From Blastococcus sp. Marseille-P5729 (GTDB lineage: Bacteria; Actinomycetota; Actinomycetes; Mycobacteriales; Antricoccaceae): a stretch of 64,000 bases of DNA. Below the pieces are notes generated by a model, which saw nothing but the letters and a program-made list of their open reading frames with translations, searched no databases and was not told the origin of the DNA. The translations under genes and the position numbers were made by a program. Position 1 is the first letter of the stretch. Each line of letters begins with the position of its first letter. The stretch covers positions 689,192 through 753,191 of the forward strand of contig NZ_OMPO01000001.1 in assembly GCF_900292035.1 (NCBI RefSeq), in the 5' to 3' direction. Below, piece after piece: positions 7,851 to 16,351 of the stretch.

Positions 7851-8686
7851 CGCATCCACGTCAACTTCTCGCCGCCGTCTCGCCACTGAACGCCGCGGAC
7901 GCCGAGCTCCTTCGGGATCAGGTAGAAGGCATGGCCGGCGATGGTCTCCTCCGGCCTCACCATCCCGTCACGGAAGCCCGGGTGCGTCTCGACCTCGGCG
8001 GGCGCCGAGAGGTGGATTCCGTCGTCGCTGTCGATCAGGCAGAGCCCGCGCGCGGGAACGCACTCGACGGGCTCGTCGCCCTTGTTGGTGAACAGGGCGC
8101 CGACGATGGCCGAGGCGTAGCCATCCGGGATCGTCAGGCCGGCGTCGATGAACACGTCGTCGGCGGGTACTCGATAGACAGCACGCGCCATCCGGCGCGC
8201 AAAAGCTGCCGTCGCCCTCGAGCGTCTCGCCGACCTTCCCCGACCGCGGGGCGATCAGCTCGTCGTTGGTGAACACGCCGCTGGGCTCGCTCACGCCGTC
8301 CGGCCCGCGGCGAGGCCGAGGGGGCCAGTCGTGCTCGGCCGGCGGGGCGGACGTTGCGTGGGCCTGCCGGCGATGGAGGGCCGTACCCAGGAGGCGGGCC
8401 CTGAGGCGGGCCGTAGCCCGGCGGCGAACCAGGCGGTGGCCCATAGCCCGGCGGCGGGCCGTAGCCGAGGTGGACCGTAGCCCGGGGTGGGCCGGGAGGT
8501 CTCGGGTGCCCAGGCGGCGGCCCCTGGGCAGGCCATACCCCGGCGGAGGGCCGTAACCGGGTGGCGGGCCCTGAGGCGGGCCATACCCCGGCGGAGGGCC
8601 GTACCCGGGGGCGGTCCTGGTAGCGGACCACGACCCGGAGGCGGGCCCGGCGGCGGACCGTAGCCCGGCGGCGGACCGTAGGTCAT
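7847..8686 (-). pseudogene. Pro/Gly/Tyr-rich DUF4352-like protein, frameshifted
   Basis: No single frame covers this region, yet its pieces read as one protein. It starts MTYGPPPGYGPPPG at 8686, continues through repeats of GPPPGYGPPQG in a second frame and then a third, returns to the second frame for the acidic stretch VFTNDELIAPRSGKVGETLEG, and ends in the first frame with VYRVPADDVFIDAGLTIP, SAIVGALFTNKGDEPVECVP and LIPKELG. The last part resembles the Ig-like DUF4352 fold of surface or secreted actinobacterial proteins. At least four frame changes are needed. They lie in or near GC-rich repeats, so they are either decay of a real gene or sequencing error. The final intact stretch alone would be a 114-residue protein starting at 8191. 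Confidence 0.6.
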
Positions 8687-8727
8687 CGTCGCTCCCCTCC
8701 TCCGTGTCCTGGTGTCGTCCTTCGTCC

Positions 8728-10140
8728 CTACGCCCCGGTGAGCCTCGGGGCCAGATATGCCGGCAATGCGTCGATGCCGACCCGCTCCTGGCGCATGGTG
8801 TCGCGCTCGCGAACGGTGACCGCGTCGTCCTCCAGCGAGTCGAAGTCGACGGTGATGCAGAAGGGCGTTCCGATCTCGTCCTGGCGGCGGTAGCGGCGGC
8901 CGATCGCGCCGGCGTCATCGAAGTCGATGTTCCAGCTCTGCCGCAGCTTGGCTGCGACATCTCGCGCCTTGGGTGACAGATCTGCGTTGCGCGACAACGG
9001 CAGCACGGCGGCCTTCAGGGGGGCCAGCCGCGGGTCGAGGCGCAGCACAGTGCGGACGTCGACGCCGCCCTTCGTGTTGGGCGCCTCGTCCTCGGCGTAC
9101 GCGTCGACGAGGAAGGTCATCAGCGAGCGTGACAGGCCGGCCGCGGGCTCGATGACGTACGGCGTGTAACGCTCACCGGAGTTCGGGTCGTGAAACTCCA
9201 GCGCGGTCCCCGAGTGCTTGGTATGACTCGACAGGTCGAAGTCGGTGCGGTTCGCGATGCCCTCAAGCTCGCCCCACTCCGAGCCGGTGAACTGGAATCG
9301 GTACTCGATGTCGACGGTCCGCTTGGCGTAGTGCGAGAGCTTCTCCTGCGGGTGCTCGAAATGCCGCAGGTTGTCGGGGTCGATACCGAGCTCGACATAC
9401 CAGCGGGTGCGCTCGTCGATCCAGTACTGGTGCCATTCCTCGTCCTCGCCGGGCTTGACGAAGAACTCCATCTCCATCTGCTCGAACTCGCGCGTGCGGA
9501 AGATGAAGTTGCCGGGCGTGATCTCGTTGCGGAAGGACTTGCCGGTCTGCGCGATGCCGAACGGTGGCTTCTTGCGCGCGGCCTGGACGACGTTCGCGTA
9601 GTTGACGAAGATGCCCTGCGCGGTCTCCGGGCGCAGGTAGTGCAGCCCGGACTCGTCCTCGATCACACCGAGATGAGTCTTGAGCATCATCTGGAAGTCG
9701 CGCGGCTCGGTCCACCGGCCGCGGGTCCCGCAGTCCGGGCACGCGAGGAGCTCCATCGAGACCGAGTCGGGGTCGTCGATGCCGTTCTTCGCGGCATACG
9801 CCTCCTGCAGGTGGTCCTGGCGGTGCCGCTTGTGGCACTGCAGGCACTCGACCAGCGGGTCGGTGAAGGTGCCGACGTGACCGGAGGCGACCCAGGTCTC
9901 GCGCGGCAGGATGATCGAGGAGTCCAGACCGACGACATCGTCGCGGCCGTGCACCATCGACTTCCACCATTGCCGGCGGATGTTCTCCTTCAGCTCGACG
10001 CCCAGCGGCCCGTAGTCCCAGGCCGACCGGGTACCACCGTAGATCTCACCGCTCGGGAACACGAAGCCACGGCGCTTCGCGAGGCTGACGACCTGGTCGA
10101 TCTTCGAGGGTGCGGGCTTGGCCACGGTGTGCTGCTCCAT
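8728..10140 (-). CDS. glyS: Glycyl-tRNA synthetase (single-chain dimeric type)
   Basis: A 470-residue class II synthetase charging tRNA-Gly. It opens [23 protein letters not shown], typical of the alpha2-type enzyme, then [15 protein letters not shown] with a zinc-like Cys pair matched by [10 protein letters not shown]. Motif 2 is [19 protein letters not shown], and the glycine-specific acidic [10 protein letters not shown] follows. Motif 3 lies in [20 protein letters not shown], and the anticodon-binding domain closes with [12 protein letters not shown] and VTVRERDTM. Length is normal. ATG 10138-10140. A terminator just upstream separates it from the next gene, so it has its own promoter. 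No T-box leader is visible. Confidence 0.96.
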   Translation of the reverse strand: MEQHTVAKPAPSKIDQVVSLAKRRGFVFPSGEIYGGTRSAWDYGPLGVELKENIRRQWWKSMVHGRDDVVGLDSSIILPRETWVASGHVGTFTDPLVECLQCHKRHRQDHLQEAYAAKNGIDDPDSVSMELLACPDCGTRGRWTEPRDFQMMLKTHLGVIEDESGLHYLRPETAQGIFVNYANVVQAARKKPPFGIAQTGKSFRNEITPGNFIFRTREFEQMEMEFFVKPGEDEEWHQYWIDERTRWYVELGIDPDNLRHFEHPQEKLSHYAKRTVDIEYRFQFTGSEWGELEGIANRTDFDLSSHTKHSGTALEFHDPNSGERYTPYVIEPAAGLSRSLMTFLVDAYAEDEAPNTKGGVDVRTVLRLDPRLAPLKAAVLPLSRNADLSPKARDVAAKLRQSWNIDFDDAGAIGRRYRRQDEIGTPFCITVDFDSLEDDAVTVRERDTMRQERVGIDALPAYLAPRLTGA

Positions 10141-10169
10141 CCGGCTGGCGGTCGGCGGTCAAATGCTTT

Positions 10170-10202
10170 GGGGGGTCGGACGCCCGCGGCGTCCAACCCC
10201 CC
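10170..10202 (-). terminator. Strong hairpin terminator upstream of glyS
   Basis: Arms of 15 bases (10170-10184 and 10188-10202) pair with a single mismatch (G-U in RNA) around a 3-base loop. The hairpin lies 38 bases beyond the stop at 10241 of the leftward membrane-protein gene, so it terminates that transcript before glyS. Confidence 0.8.
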
Positions 10203-10240
10203 ATGCTACCGGCCCGAGCGGTGAGCCCGAGACAGAGTGC

Positions 10241-10921
10241 TTAGCTGAAGCTGTCCTTGTAGGACTGGCCGGCGACCTTCAGGTCGCACACCTCGAAATC
10301 GCCGTCGTCGTTCTTCTCGAGCTCCACGTCGATATCGGACGACTGCCCATCCTCCTCGATCGTCGCGACGGCGGTGGCCGTGTCACCGTCCTCCTCGACG
10401 TCGTGGACGGTGTAGTCGATCTGGGCCAGGCTTCCCCCGCCTTTCGATCCGTCTTCGTTATCGACGTCGATCGCGTCATCCAGCGACGGGCAGCTGACGG
10501 CCTGCGCGGCTGCCACATCGCCCTTGCTCGCGGCGTCCATCCAGGTCTCGGCGGCCTCCTGTGCACTGCGACCGCCACTGTTGCCCAGCACCAGCCAGAG
10601 GGTGATCCCGATGGCCGCGAGCAGCACGACGCCGCCGACGATGAGGCCGATCATCTTCCCGTTGCCGGACTTCTGCGGCGCCGAGGCCCACGGCTGAGCG
10701 CCCTGCTGGCCGTAGCCCTGCTGGCCGTAGCCGGATTGCGGGTCATGACCGGGCTGCTGGCCGTAGCTCTGCTGAGCGCCGTACGCCGGCTGCTGGCCGT
10801 AGCCCTGCTGGCCGTAGCCCTGCTGGCCGTAGGACTGGTCCCCCTGCGGGGGCTGGGTGGGCTGTCCGCCGGTCTGCGGCTGTCCCCATTGGGGTTGATT
10901 CGGATCATACGGCTGGTTCAT
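10241..10921 (-). CDS. Gln/Tyr/Gly-rich single-pass membrane protein (paralogue 1)
   Basis: 226 residues. The first 85 are low complexity, with repeats of QQGYG and QQSYG after [15 protein letters not shown]. One membrane segment follows, [23 protein letters not shown] (about residues 90-112), then an extracytoplasmic domain beginning [23 protein letters not shown], the layout of DUF4878/NTF2-like lumazine-binding folds. Two Cys residues (SCPSL and EVCDL) may form a disulphide. Its upstream neighbour at 10961-11611 has the same architecture and nearly the same first 21 residues, so the two are tandem duplicates. The Shine-Dalgarno AGAGGAG precedes ATG 10919-10921. Function unknown; a cell-envelope role is inference. 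Confidence 0.8.
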   Translation of the reverse strand: MNQPYDPNQPQWGQPQTGGQPTQPPQGDQSYGQQGYGQQGYGQQPAYGAQQSYGQQPGHDPQSGYGQQGYGQQGAQPWASAPQKSGNGKMIGLIVGGVVLLAAIGITLWLVLGNSGGRSAQEAAETWMDAASKGDVAAAQAVSCPSLDDAIDVDNEDGSKGGGSLAQIDYTVHDVEEDGDTATAVATIEEDGQSSDIDVELEKNDDGDFEVCDLKVAGQSYKDSFS

Positions 10922-10960
10922 GGGGCTCCTCTGTCTCGGGGAAGGTTTGTCGGGATCCGG

Positions 10961-11611
10961 TCAGTCGACGGTCGTCGTGCTCGGTGCGCCGAAGTCGACC
11001 TGAATCTCGCAGATCTCCCAGTCGTCGTCCGAGTTCTTCTCAAGCTGGACGGTGGCGTCCACGGACTCGCCCATGTAGACCGCCGAGACCTCCGCGGTCG
11101 CCTGGTCGCCGTTCTCCTCGACGCTCTTGACCTCGATATCGAACTGCCCCCCGCTGTAGCCGGGATCGCCTGAAGCGTCGATCTCCGAGTCAACCTGCGG
11201 GCAGGTGAACTTCTTGGCCTCTTCGGGGTCGTTCGCCTTCGCGGCCGCCACGTACCCGTCGATCGTCTCTTCGACGCTCCGCCCGCCGCCACTGCCGAGC
11301 ACGAGCCACAGCGTGACGCCGATCGCAGCGAGCAACACCACGCCACCCACGATCAGACCGATGAGCTTGCCGTTGCCCTTCTGCTGCGGCGGGCTGCCCC
11401 ACGGCTGCGCCCCCTGAGGCCCGTACCCCTGCTGTCCGTACTGCGGCGCACCGTACCCAGACTGCTGTCCCCAATGCGGCGCCCCGCCGTACCCGGGCTG
11501 CTGGCCGTAGGGCTGGCCTGTGGGTGCGCCCCACTGATGCGGCTGGGAGGGCTGACCGCCGGTCTGCGGCTGTCCCCATTGGGGCTGGTTAGGGTCATAC
11601 GGCTGGTTCAT
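10961..11611 (-). CDS. Gln/Tyr/Gly-rich single-pass membrane protein (paralogue 2)
   Basis: 216 residues, a tandem paralogue of the gene ending at 10241. The N-terminal 90 residues are rich in Gly, Gln, Tyr, Trp and Pro, with spaced YGQQ, GYGAPQ and HWGQQ units. The membrane segment is [23 protein letters not shown], almost identical to that of paralogue 1. The outer domain starts GRSVEETIDGYVAAAKANDPEEA and again carries two Cys (TCPQV and EICEI), supporting a conserved disulphide. The outer domains have diverged far more than the N-termini. RBS AGAGGAG precedes ATG 11609-11611. The 39-base gap between the genes suggests one transcript, ended by the hairpin at 10170. Function unknown. Confidence 0.8.
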   Translation of the reverse strand: MNQPYDPNQPQWGQPQTGGQPSQPHQWGAPTGQPYGQQPGYGGAPHWGQQSGYGAPQYGQQGYGPQGAQPWGSPPQQKGNGKLIGLIVGGVVLLAAIGVTLWLVLGSGGGRSVEETIDGYVAAAKANDPEEAKKFTCPQVDSEIDASGDPGYSGGQFDIEVKSVEENGDQATAEVSAVYMGESVDATVQLEKNSDDDWEICEIQVDFGAPSTTTVD

Positions 11612-11695
11612 GGGACTCCTCTGGCTGCGGCTCGTGGAAACGATAACTGCTGGCGCGGTCAGTCGATCGAGTTCACGCTGCGGTAGTGTCGCGGT

Positions 11696-12130
11696 TCACT
11701 CGCGGCCGTGATCCGTCCGGCCACGCCTTTCGACGTGACCGGCTGGGCCGCCGTTCCCGGACCCGCGCGGACCGAACTCGCCGATGTGCGTGCTGCCGGC
11801 ATCGTCGGCCAGATCGCCCTCGAAACGGCGTACGCCGGCCGCGCCCGGTTCAGCGACCAGCACCGGCTCGAAGCCGCTGACCTCGTCACGCGCGGCGTAC
11901 ATGAAGGGTGTGGCGTACAGCTTCACGTCGTACGCCGACAGCGCGCGACGGTAGCTTCCGACGTTCGCCCAGCGCGTGCAGAGCACCCAGGTCTGTGGCT
12001 CGTCGGTGCTGCACGCGAGCTCGCCGCCCTCGAATCCCGCGCACGCCGCGAGCGCGCCCAGCGCCAGCTCGCCGCGGGCGAGGAAGTCCTCCCGGTCGTC
12101 CGGCTCGTCGAAGCGCACGATCGACTGCAC
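11696..12130 (-). CDS. Antibiotic biosynthesis monooxygenase (ABM) fold protein
   Basis: 144 residues. The first 95 form a ferredoxin-like ABM domain: VQSIVRFDEPDDREDFLARGELAL, CAGFEGGELACSTDEPQTWVLCTRWANVGSYRRAL. Family members act as small oxygenases or as binding proteins; no cofactor is predictable here. The tail from about residue 105 is Gly/Arg-rich and probably disordered. The start is chosen as GTG 12128-12130, with GGGGAG 6 bases upstream; an ATG at 12148 gives 6 further residues. It is divergent from the zinc-type ABC operon, with a short shared intergenic region, so the two could share a regulator. Conservation in the metal operon context is not known to me. Confidence 0.7.
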   Translation of the reverse strand: MQSIVRFDEPDDREDFLARGELALGALAACAGFEGGELACSTDEPQTWVLCTRWANVGSYRRALSAYDVKLYATPFMYAARDEVSGFEPVLVAEPGAAGVRRFEGDLADDAGSTHIGEFGPRGSGNGGPAGHVERRGRTDHGRE

Positions 12131-12161
12131 GAGGCACTCCCCTTCCATGCATGTATTCGTC

Positions 12162-12198
12162 TTTGACAATAGGTATCCGTCAGGCGCAACGTAGACCA
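12162..12198. promoter_or_regulatory. Candidate divergent promoter/operator of zinc operon
   Basis: Only 68 bases separate the two divergent starts (GTG 12130 and GTG 12199). TTGACA at 12163-12168 is a good -35 box reading towards the ABC operon. A TGAC...GTCA dyad (12164-12182) surrounds an AT-rich core and could be a Zur/Fur- or ArsR-type site. No -10 box at proper spacing is convincing, and no Shine-Dalgarno precedes GTG 12199, so the transcript may be leaderless. The operator identity is inference. Confidence 0.35.
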
Positions 12199-13053
12199 GT
12201 GCCCGAGTCCCCCGTTTCGCCCGACGAGGTCGTCGTCAACGCCCGCGACGTCCGCGTCTCCTACGGTAACCGTGAGGTCCTGACCGGGATCGACCTCACC
12301 GTCCGCCGCGGTGAGGTCCTCGCGATCATCGGCGCCAACGGATCGGGCAAGTCCACCCTGGTCCGCGCGATCATCGGCCTGGCACCGGTCACCGGTGGCA
12401 GCGTCGAGGTCTTCGGCGACCGGCGGCTGACCAGACGCTCCCGCGAGCGGATCGGCTATGTGCCCCAGCGGGTCAGCGCCGCAGGCGGCGTTCCCGCCAC
12501 AGTGACCGAGGTGGTGCGCTCCGGCCTGCACTCCGGGTTGTTCCGGCGCACGACGCAGGACTGGCGTCCGGCGCTCGAGGAGGCACTCGCGGTCACCGGG
12601 TTGCAGGACATGGCCAGGCGCCCAGTCGCCGAGCTCTCCGGCGGTCAGCAGCAGCGGGTGCTGATCGCTCGCGCGCTGATCCGGCGCCCCCAGCTGCTGA
12701 TCCTCGACGAGCCGCTGGCCGGCGTCGACCTGGACCAGCAGTCCGCGTTCGCCGACACCCTCGCGCAGATCACCGCCCAGGGGCACACGGTCATCGTCGT
12801 CCTGCACGAGTTCGGTGCGATCGCTCCACTGCTCGACCGGGTGATCTCGCTGCACGACGGCCAGATCGAGTTCGAGGCGCGGCCCGAGGACGTCGGCGAC
12901 CACTGCGCCACCAACGACCACCCCGACTGGGTTCGCCAGGCGCATGCGCGCGCGGAGCACGCCCACGACCACGTGCACCCGCACGAGGGGCCGCGCAGCT
13001 CCGGTGAGCCGTGGATGCCCGAGGCGCTGTCGGCGCCGGGGCGCGCTCGATGA
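12199..13053 (+). CDS. Zinc/manganese-type ABC transporter ATP-binding protein (ZnuC-like)
   Basis: 284 residues. All ABC motifs are present: Walker A GANGSGKST, Q-loop region YVPQR, signature LSGGQQQR, Walker B LLILDEPLAGVD and switch His in VIVVLHEFG. Sequence style (RVSYGNREVLTGIDLTVRRGEVLAIIGANG) is that of the metal-ion ZnuC/MntB branch. The C-terminal extension HARAEHAHDHVHPHEGP is His-rich, fitting zinc. It drives import through the permease that follows with a 4-base ATGA overlap. No substrate-binding lipoprotein gene is nearby. GTG 12199 is the start giving normal family length. Zinc is inferred from the His-rich tail and from the zinc-type ArsR gene downstream. Confidence 0.88.
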   Translation: MPESPVSPDEVVVNARDVRVSYGNREVLTGIDLTVRRGEVLAIIGANGSGKSTLVRAIIGLAPVTGGSVEVFGDRRLTRRSRERIGYVPQRVSAAGGVPATVTEVVRSGLHSGLFRRTTQDWRPALEEALAVTGLQDMARRPVAELSGGQQQRVLIARALIRRPQLLILDEPLAGVDLDQQSAFADTLAQITAQGHTVIVVLHEFGAIAPLLDRVISLHDGQIEFEARPEDVGDHCATNDHPDWVRQAHARAEHAHDHVHPHEGPRSSGEPWMPEALSAPGRAR

Positions 13054-13877
13054 GCACCGCACTCTCCCTCAGCGTTCTCGAGATGCCGTTCATGCAGCGT
13101 GCCCTGATCGCGGCAGTGCTGGTCGGGATCTGCGCGCCCGCGGTCGGGATCTACATCGTGCAGCGCAAGATGTCGCTACTCGGAGACGGGATCGGTCACA
13201 TCGCCTTCGCCGGCGTCGGCCTGGGGGTGCTCACCGGGACCTCGCCGGTCCTCATGGCGGTCATCGTCTCGGTGATCGGGGCGATCCTCACCGAGCTGGT
13301 GCGCGCCCGCGCCAAGACCAGCGGCGATCTCGCGCTGGCGATCCTGTTCTACGGAGGCATCGCGGCCGGAGCACTGATGATCTCGATGCAGAGCGGCGGC
13401 AGCAACATCAGCGTGCAGTCGTTCCTGTTCGGCTCGATCCTCACCGTGAACCGCGCGGACCTGGTGATCATCAGCGTCCTGGCGGTGCTGGTCGTCCTGG
13501 TGACGATCGGGATGCGCCGCGTGCTGCTCGCGGTAAGCCACGACGACGAGTTCGCGCGGGTCGGCGGCGTCCCGGTGAGCTGGGTCAACGTGCTGATCGC
13601 GGTGACCGCTGCGCTCACCGTCTCGGTGGCGATGCGGGTCGTGGGCCTGCTGCTGGTCAGCGCTCTCATGGTGCTCCCGGTGGCGGCGTCCTCCCAGCTC
13701 GCCCGGTCGTTCACCGCGACTCAGGTCGGCTCGATCGCGTTCGGCGTGGTGGTCGCGGTCGCCGGGGTGCTGTTGTCCTATCCGATGAACGTGGGCCCGG
13801 GCTCGCTGATCGTCGTCCTCGCGATCGGGCTGTTCTTCGTCTCCGCCGTGGTCGGTAGGCTGGTGAGCCGGACGTGA
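13050..13877 (+). CDS. Zinc/manganese-type ABC transporter permease (ZnuB-like)
   Basis: 275 residues, with about eight or nine hydrophobic segments spread over the length, typical of ABC-3 family permeases. The N-terminal FMQRALIAAVLVGICAPAVGIYIVQRKMSLLGDGIGHIAFAGV segment contains the conserved MSLLGDGIGHIAFAGVGLG turn of this family (usual form RMSLLGDAISHAVLPG). It forms the membrane channel for the upstream ATPase; ATG 13050 overlaps that gene's stop by 4 bases. Its own stop precedes the ArsR gene without a terminator, so all three genes are one operon. Substrate (zinc or manganese) cannot be read directly. Confidence 0.9.
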   Translation: MSTALSLSVLEMPFMQRALIAAVLVGICAPAVGIYIVQRKMSLLGDGIGHIAFAGVGLGVLTGTSPVLMAVIVSVIGAILTELVRARAKTSGDLALAILFYGGIAAGALMISMQSGGSNISVQSFLFGSILTVNRADLVIISVLAVLVVLVTIGMRRVLLAVSHDDEFARVGGVPVSWVNVLIAVTAALTVSVAMRVVGLLLVSALMVLPVAASSQLARSFTATQVGSIAFGVVVAVAGVLLSYPMNVGPGSLIVVLAIGLFFVSAVVGRLVSRT

Positions 13878-13936
13878 CGCACTACTGCTCGTGGGGCAGG
13901 CATCACATTCACCGTCATCCCACCTCAGGAGGTGCC

Positions 13937-14299
13937 GTGCCCGAGGAGACCACCGCGCACGCTCACGACCATGACCTTGGACCCAAGGTCTCCTCCCGGG
14001 GTGGCGCCGCATCCTTCATCGCCGCCGGCGATCTGCTGAAGGCACTGGCCGCGCCGTTGCGGGCGCACCTGGTCTCGTTGCTCGACGAGCACGGCCCGTT
14101 GTGTGTGCATGAGCTGGTCGAGTCGTTGGACGTCGCCCAGCCGCTGGTCTCCCAGCATCTGCGGGTCCTACGCTCGGCCGGCGTCGTCGTCGGGGACCGG
14201 CACGGCCGGGAGGTCCGCTACCGGTTGGCGGATGACCACATCGCACACATCGTCGCCGACGCGATCACGCACGCGCAGGAGCACCTGCACCGCCACTAG
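13937..14299 (+). CDS. ArsR/SmtB-family zinc-sensing repressor
   Basis: 120 residues. A winged helix runs from LLKALAAPLRAHLVSLL through LCVHELVESLDVAQPLVSQHLRVLRSAG to the wing GREVRYRL. The last helix carries the complete alpha-5 zinc site of SmtB/CzrA sensors, DxH(x10)HxxE, in the stretch beginning ADDHIAHIVADAITHAQE, and the protein has His-rich ends (AHAHDHD and HLHRH). Zinc binding at this site releases DNA in known members. GTG 13937 is preferred because AGGAGG lies 4 bases upstream; an in-frame GTG at 13874 overlapping the permease stop would add 21 residues. Co-transcription with an importer suggests autoregulation of zinc uptake, which is unusual for this efflux-linked family. Confidence 0.85.
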   Translation: MPEETTAHAHDHDLGPKVSSRGGAASFIAAGDLLKALAAPLRAHLVSLLDEHGPLCVHELVESLDVAQPLVSQHLRVLRSAGVVVGDRHGREVRYRLADDHIAHIVADAITHAQEHLHRH

Positions 14300-14305
14300 C
14301 CTCGA

Positions 14306-15073
14306 TCAGGCGCTGCCGAACCGTCGCTCGCGCCCGGCGTATTCCAGGCAGGCATCCCAGAGGTCAAGGCGGTCGAAATCCGGCCACAGCCGATCCACGA
14401 ACATCAGCTCGGCGTACGCCGACTGCCACGGCAGGAAGTTACTGGTGCGCTGCTCGCCGGAAGACCGCAGGAAGAGGTCGACGTCCGGCATGTCCGGCTC
14501 GTCGAGGTAGCGGGCGAACACCCGCTCGTCGATCCTGTCGGGATCGATCCGGCCGGCCTTGACGTCCCGGGCGAGCGCCGCCGCGGCGTCCGCGATCTCG
14601 GCGCGGCCGCCGTAGTTCACGCACATGGTGAGCGTGCAGACGTCGTTGTCCTGGGTGAGCTCCTCGGCGATCTCGAGCTCCTTGATGACCGAGCGCCAGA
14701 GCCTCGGACGGCGTCCGGCCCAGCGGACGCGCACCCCGAGCTCGTTCATCTCGTCGCGGCGGCGGCGGATGACGTCGCGGTTGAAGCCCATCAGGAAACG
14801 GACCTCCTCGGGCGAGCGCTTCCAGTTCTCGGTCGAGAACGCGTACGCCGAGATCCATTTGACGCCGATCTCAATGGCGCCCTCGACTACGTCGAAGAGC
14901 GAGGACTCGCCCTCCTCGTGGCCTCTCGTGCGCGGCAGTCCGCGCTGCTTGGCCCAGCGGCCGTTGCCGTCCATCACGATCGCGACATGTCGTGGCACCA
15001 GGTCGGCTGGCAGCTCCGGCGCGACCGCTCCCGAGCGGTGCCGGCTCGGACGGCGCAGCGGCGGGCGGCTCAT
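14306..15073 (-). CDS. uppS: Isoprenyl (decaprenyl) diphosphate synthase
   Basis: A 255-residue cis-prenyltransferase that makes the polyprenyl carrier lipid for cell-wall synthesis. The catalytic Asp is D35 in [22 protein letters not shown], the [13 protein letters not shown] motif, the Arg-rich [23 protein letters not shown] segment and the final LWPDF are all diagnostic. ATG 15071-15073 overlaps the recO stop (ATGA), so the long upstream extension of the frame is not used. Convergent with the ArsR gene, 6 bases apart. Chain length (C50 in mycobacteria) cannot be deduced from sequence here. Confidence 0.95.
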   Translation of the reverse strand: MSRPPLRRPSRHRSGAVAPELPADLVPRHVAIVMDGNGRWAKQRGLPRTRGHEEGESSLFDVVEGAIEIGVKWISAYAFSTENWKRSPEEVRFLMGFNRDVIRRRRDEMNELGVRVRWAGRRPRLWRSVIKELEIAEELTQDNDVCTLTMCVNYGGRAEIADAAAALARDVKAGRIDPDRIDERVFARYLDEPDMPDVDLFLRSSGEQRTSNFLPWQSAYAELMFVDRLWPDFDRLDLWDACLEYAGRERRFGSA

Positions 15074-15870
15074 CGGTTCAGCTCGCTCAGCAGGTCGGGA
15101 TCGAGCTCGTCGTACGGCGAGCGGGTCAGTGGCGCGACCTGGTCGCGTTCGACGAACGGGAGCGAACGCAGCGCCCGCTCCAGGTGCCACTGCAGATGGG
15201 CGGCCAGGACGCCGCTGGACTCGCGCTGCACGCGACGTTCGGTCACCATGGCGGTGTCCCAGTCACCGCGCAGCAGCGCGGTGAGATGCCCGGGCGTCTC
15301 GGCCTGGATGGTGACCGCGCGTGGGACGGCGCACTCGATGCAGGTGATGCCCCCCGACTCGACCGAGTAGCGGCGGTGCGGCCCGGGGCGGGCACAGCGC
15401 GCACACTCCTCGAGCTCCGGCTCCCAGCCGGCGACGGTCATCGCGCGAATCAGGAAGGCGTCGAGCACGAGCTGGGCGGGCTTGTCCTTCTCCGCCAGTG
15501 AGCGCAGCGCCCCGACGACGAGCAGGTAGAGGCGGATCGACGCGGCGCCCTCCTCGCCGGCGAGCCGCTCGGCGGACTCGAGGATCGCCTGCATCGTCGT
15601 ATACCGCGGGTAGTCATCGACCACGCGGGCGCCGTACGCGTGCAGGCTCTCGGCCTGCGTCACGATGCCCAGGGATCGGCCGACGTACAGCTGCGCGTCA
15701 ACGTGGCTGCCCGGCTCGAGCCGCGCGCCGAACTTCGAGCCGGTGCGGCGCACACCCTTGGCCACCGCGCGGACGATGCCGCTGCGGCGGGTCAGCAGGG
15801 TGACGATGCGGTCGGCCTCGCCGAGCTTGTGCAGGCGTAGGACCACGCCCTCGTCGCGAATGGTGGTCAT
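15070..15870 (-). CDS. recO: DNA repair protein RecO
   Basis: 266 residues; the mediator that helps RecA load on SSB-coated DNA in the RecFOR pathway and promotes annealing. The N-terminal OB fold has [71 protein letters not shown] zinc-finger-like cluster follows in [26 protein letters not shown]. The helical C-terminal domain ends at SELNR. Length normal. The uppS start overlaps its stop, giving translational coupling as in mycobacteria. ATG 15868-15870. Confidence 0.95.
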   Translation of the reverse strand: MTTIRDEGVVLRLHKLGEADRIVTLLTRRSGIVRAVAKGVRRTGSKFGARLEPGSHVDAQLYVGRSLGIVTQAESLHAYGARVVDDYPRYTTMQAILESAERLAGEEGAASIRLYLLVVGALRSLAEKDKPAQLVLDAFLIRAMTVAGWEPELEECARCARPGPHRRYSVESGGITCIECAVPRAVTIQAETPGHLTALLRGDWDTAMVTERRVQRESSGVLAAHLQWHLERALRSLPFVERDQVAPLTRSPYDELDPDLLSELNR

Positions 15871-15883
15871 TCGCTAGATCTTC

Positions 15884-16351
15884 TCACTGCGGGCGCGTGC
15901 TCCGGGGTAGGTGCGCGGTGATGCGCTCGTACGCCGCAGTCGCGCCGGCCTGGTACGAGGACTTCCCCTCGCCGATGTACACCAGCAGCTCGCGGGCGTG
16001 CCCGTCGGCCAGCTCGATGCGCAGACCCGGGTAGCTCTGCAGTCGCACCCGGAGGTTCTTGATCTCGACCCCGGCGATCTCCGGCCAGGGCCAGGAGTCG
16101 CGCGAGCCCGTGCGGGTCTCGGCGATCGCCAGCTCGTCGTCGGTGACGATCAGCAACCGTTTGGTGCTCGGCACCGCGGCGTCCAGACAGGTGGCGCTCC
16201 ACGCGCCGTCTGGCAGCTCGGCGTCGATCTTGGCCTTGCGGTTCTGCTCGCGCTTGGCGACCAGCACGGCGAACCCGAGCAGGGCGACGATGATGACCAG
16301 GACCCAGATGCCGGGCTGGACGGCGGAGGACAGATCGGCGGCGTACGGCAT
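15884..16351 (-). CDS. Single-pass membrane protein with PH-like domain
   Basis: 155 residues. ATG 16349-16351 shares one base with the era stop, so translation is coupled. A membrane segment (IWVLVIIVALLGFAVLVA, residues 14-31) is followed by KREQNRKAKIDAEL and a mostly beta C-terminal domain: WSATCLDAAVPSTKRLLIVTDDELAIAETRTGSRDSWPWPEIAGVEIKNLRVRLQSYPGLRIELADG. The pattern of LLIVTDDELAI and I-x-G-V resembles bacterial PH domains. A final helix (AAYERITAHL) closes the fold. Position between era and recO is where actinobacteria carry variable genes. No function assigned; PH-like fold is inference. Confidence 0.75.
   Translation of the reverse strand: MPYAADLSSAVQPGIWVLVIIVALLGFAVLVAKREQNRKAKIDAELPDGAWSATCLDAAVPSTKRLLIVTDDELAIAETRTGSRDSWPWPEIAGVEIKNLRVRLQSYPGLRIELADGHARELLVYIGEGKSSYQAGATAAYERITAHLPRSTRPQ

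Noticed and set aside
8400-8650. CRISPR-like repeats
   Set aside because: The repeated GGCGGGCCGTAG-type units code for Pro-Gly-Tyr repeats, have no spacers of constant length and no cas genes nearby.
10141-10240. Possible T-box riboswitch in front of glyS
   Set aside because: The only strong structure is a 15-base hairpin that fits termination of the upstream gene; no T-box sequence or specifier loop was seen.
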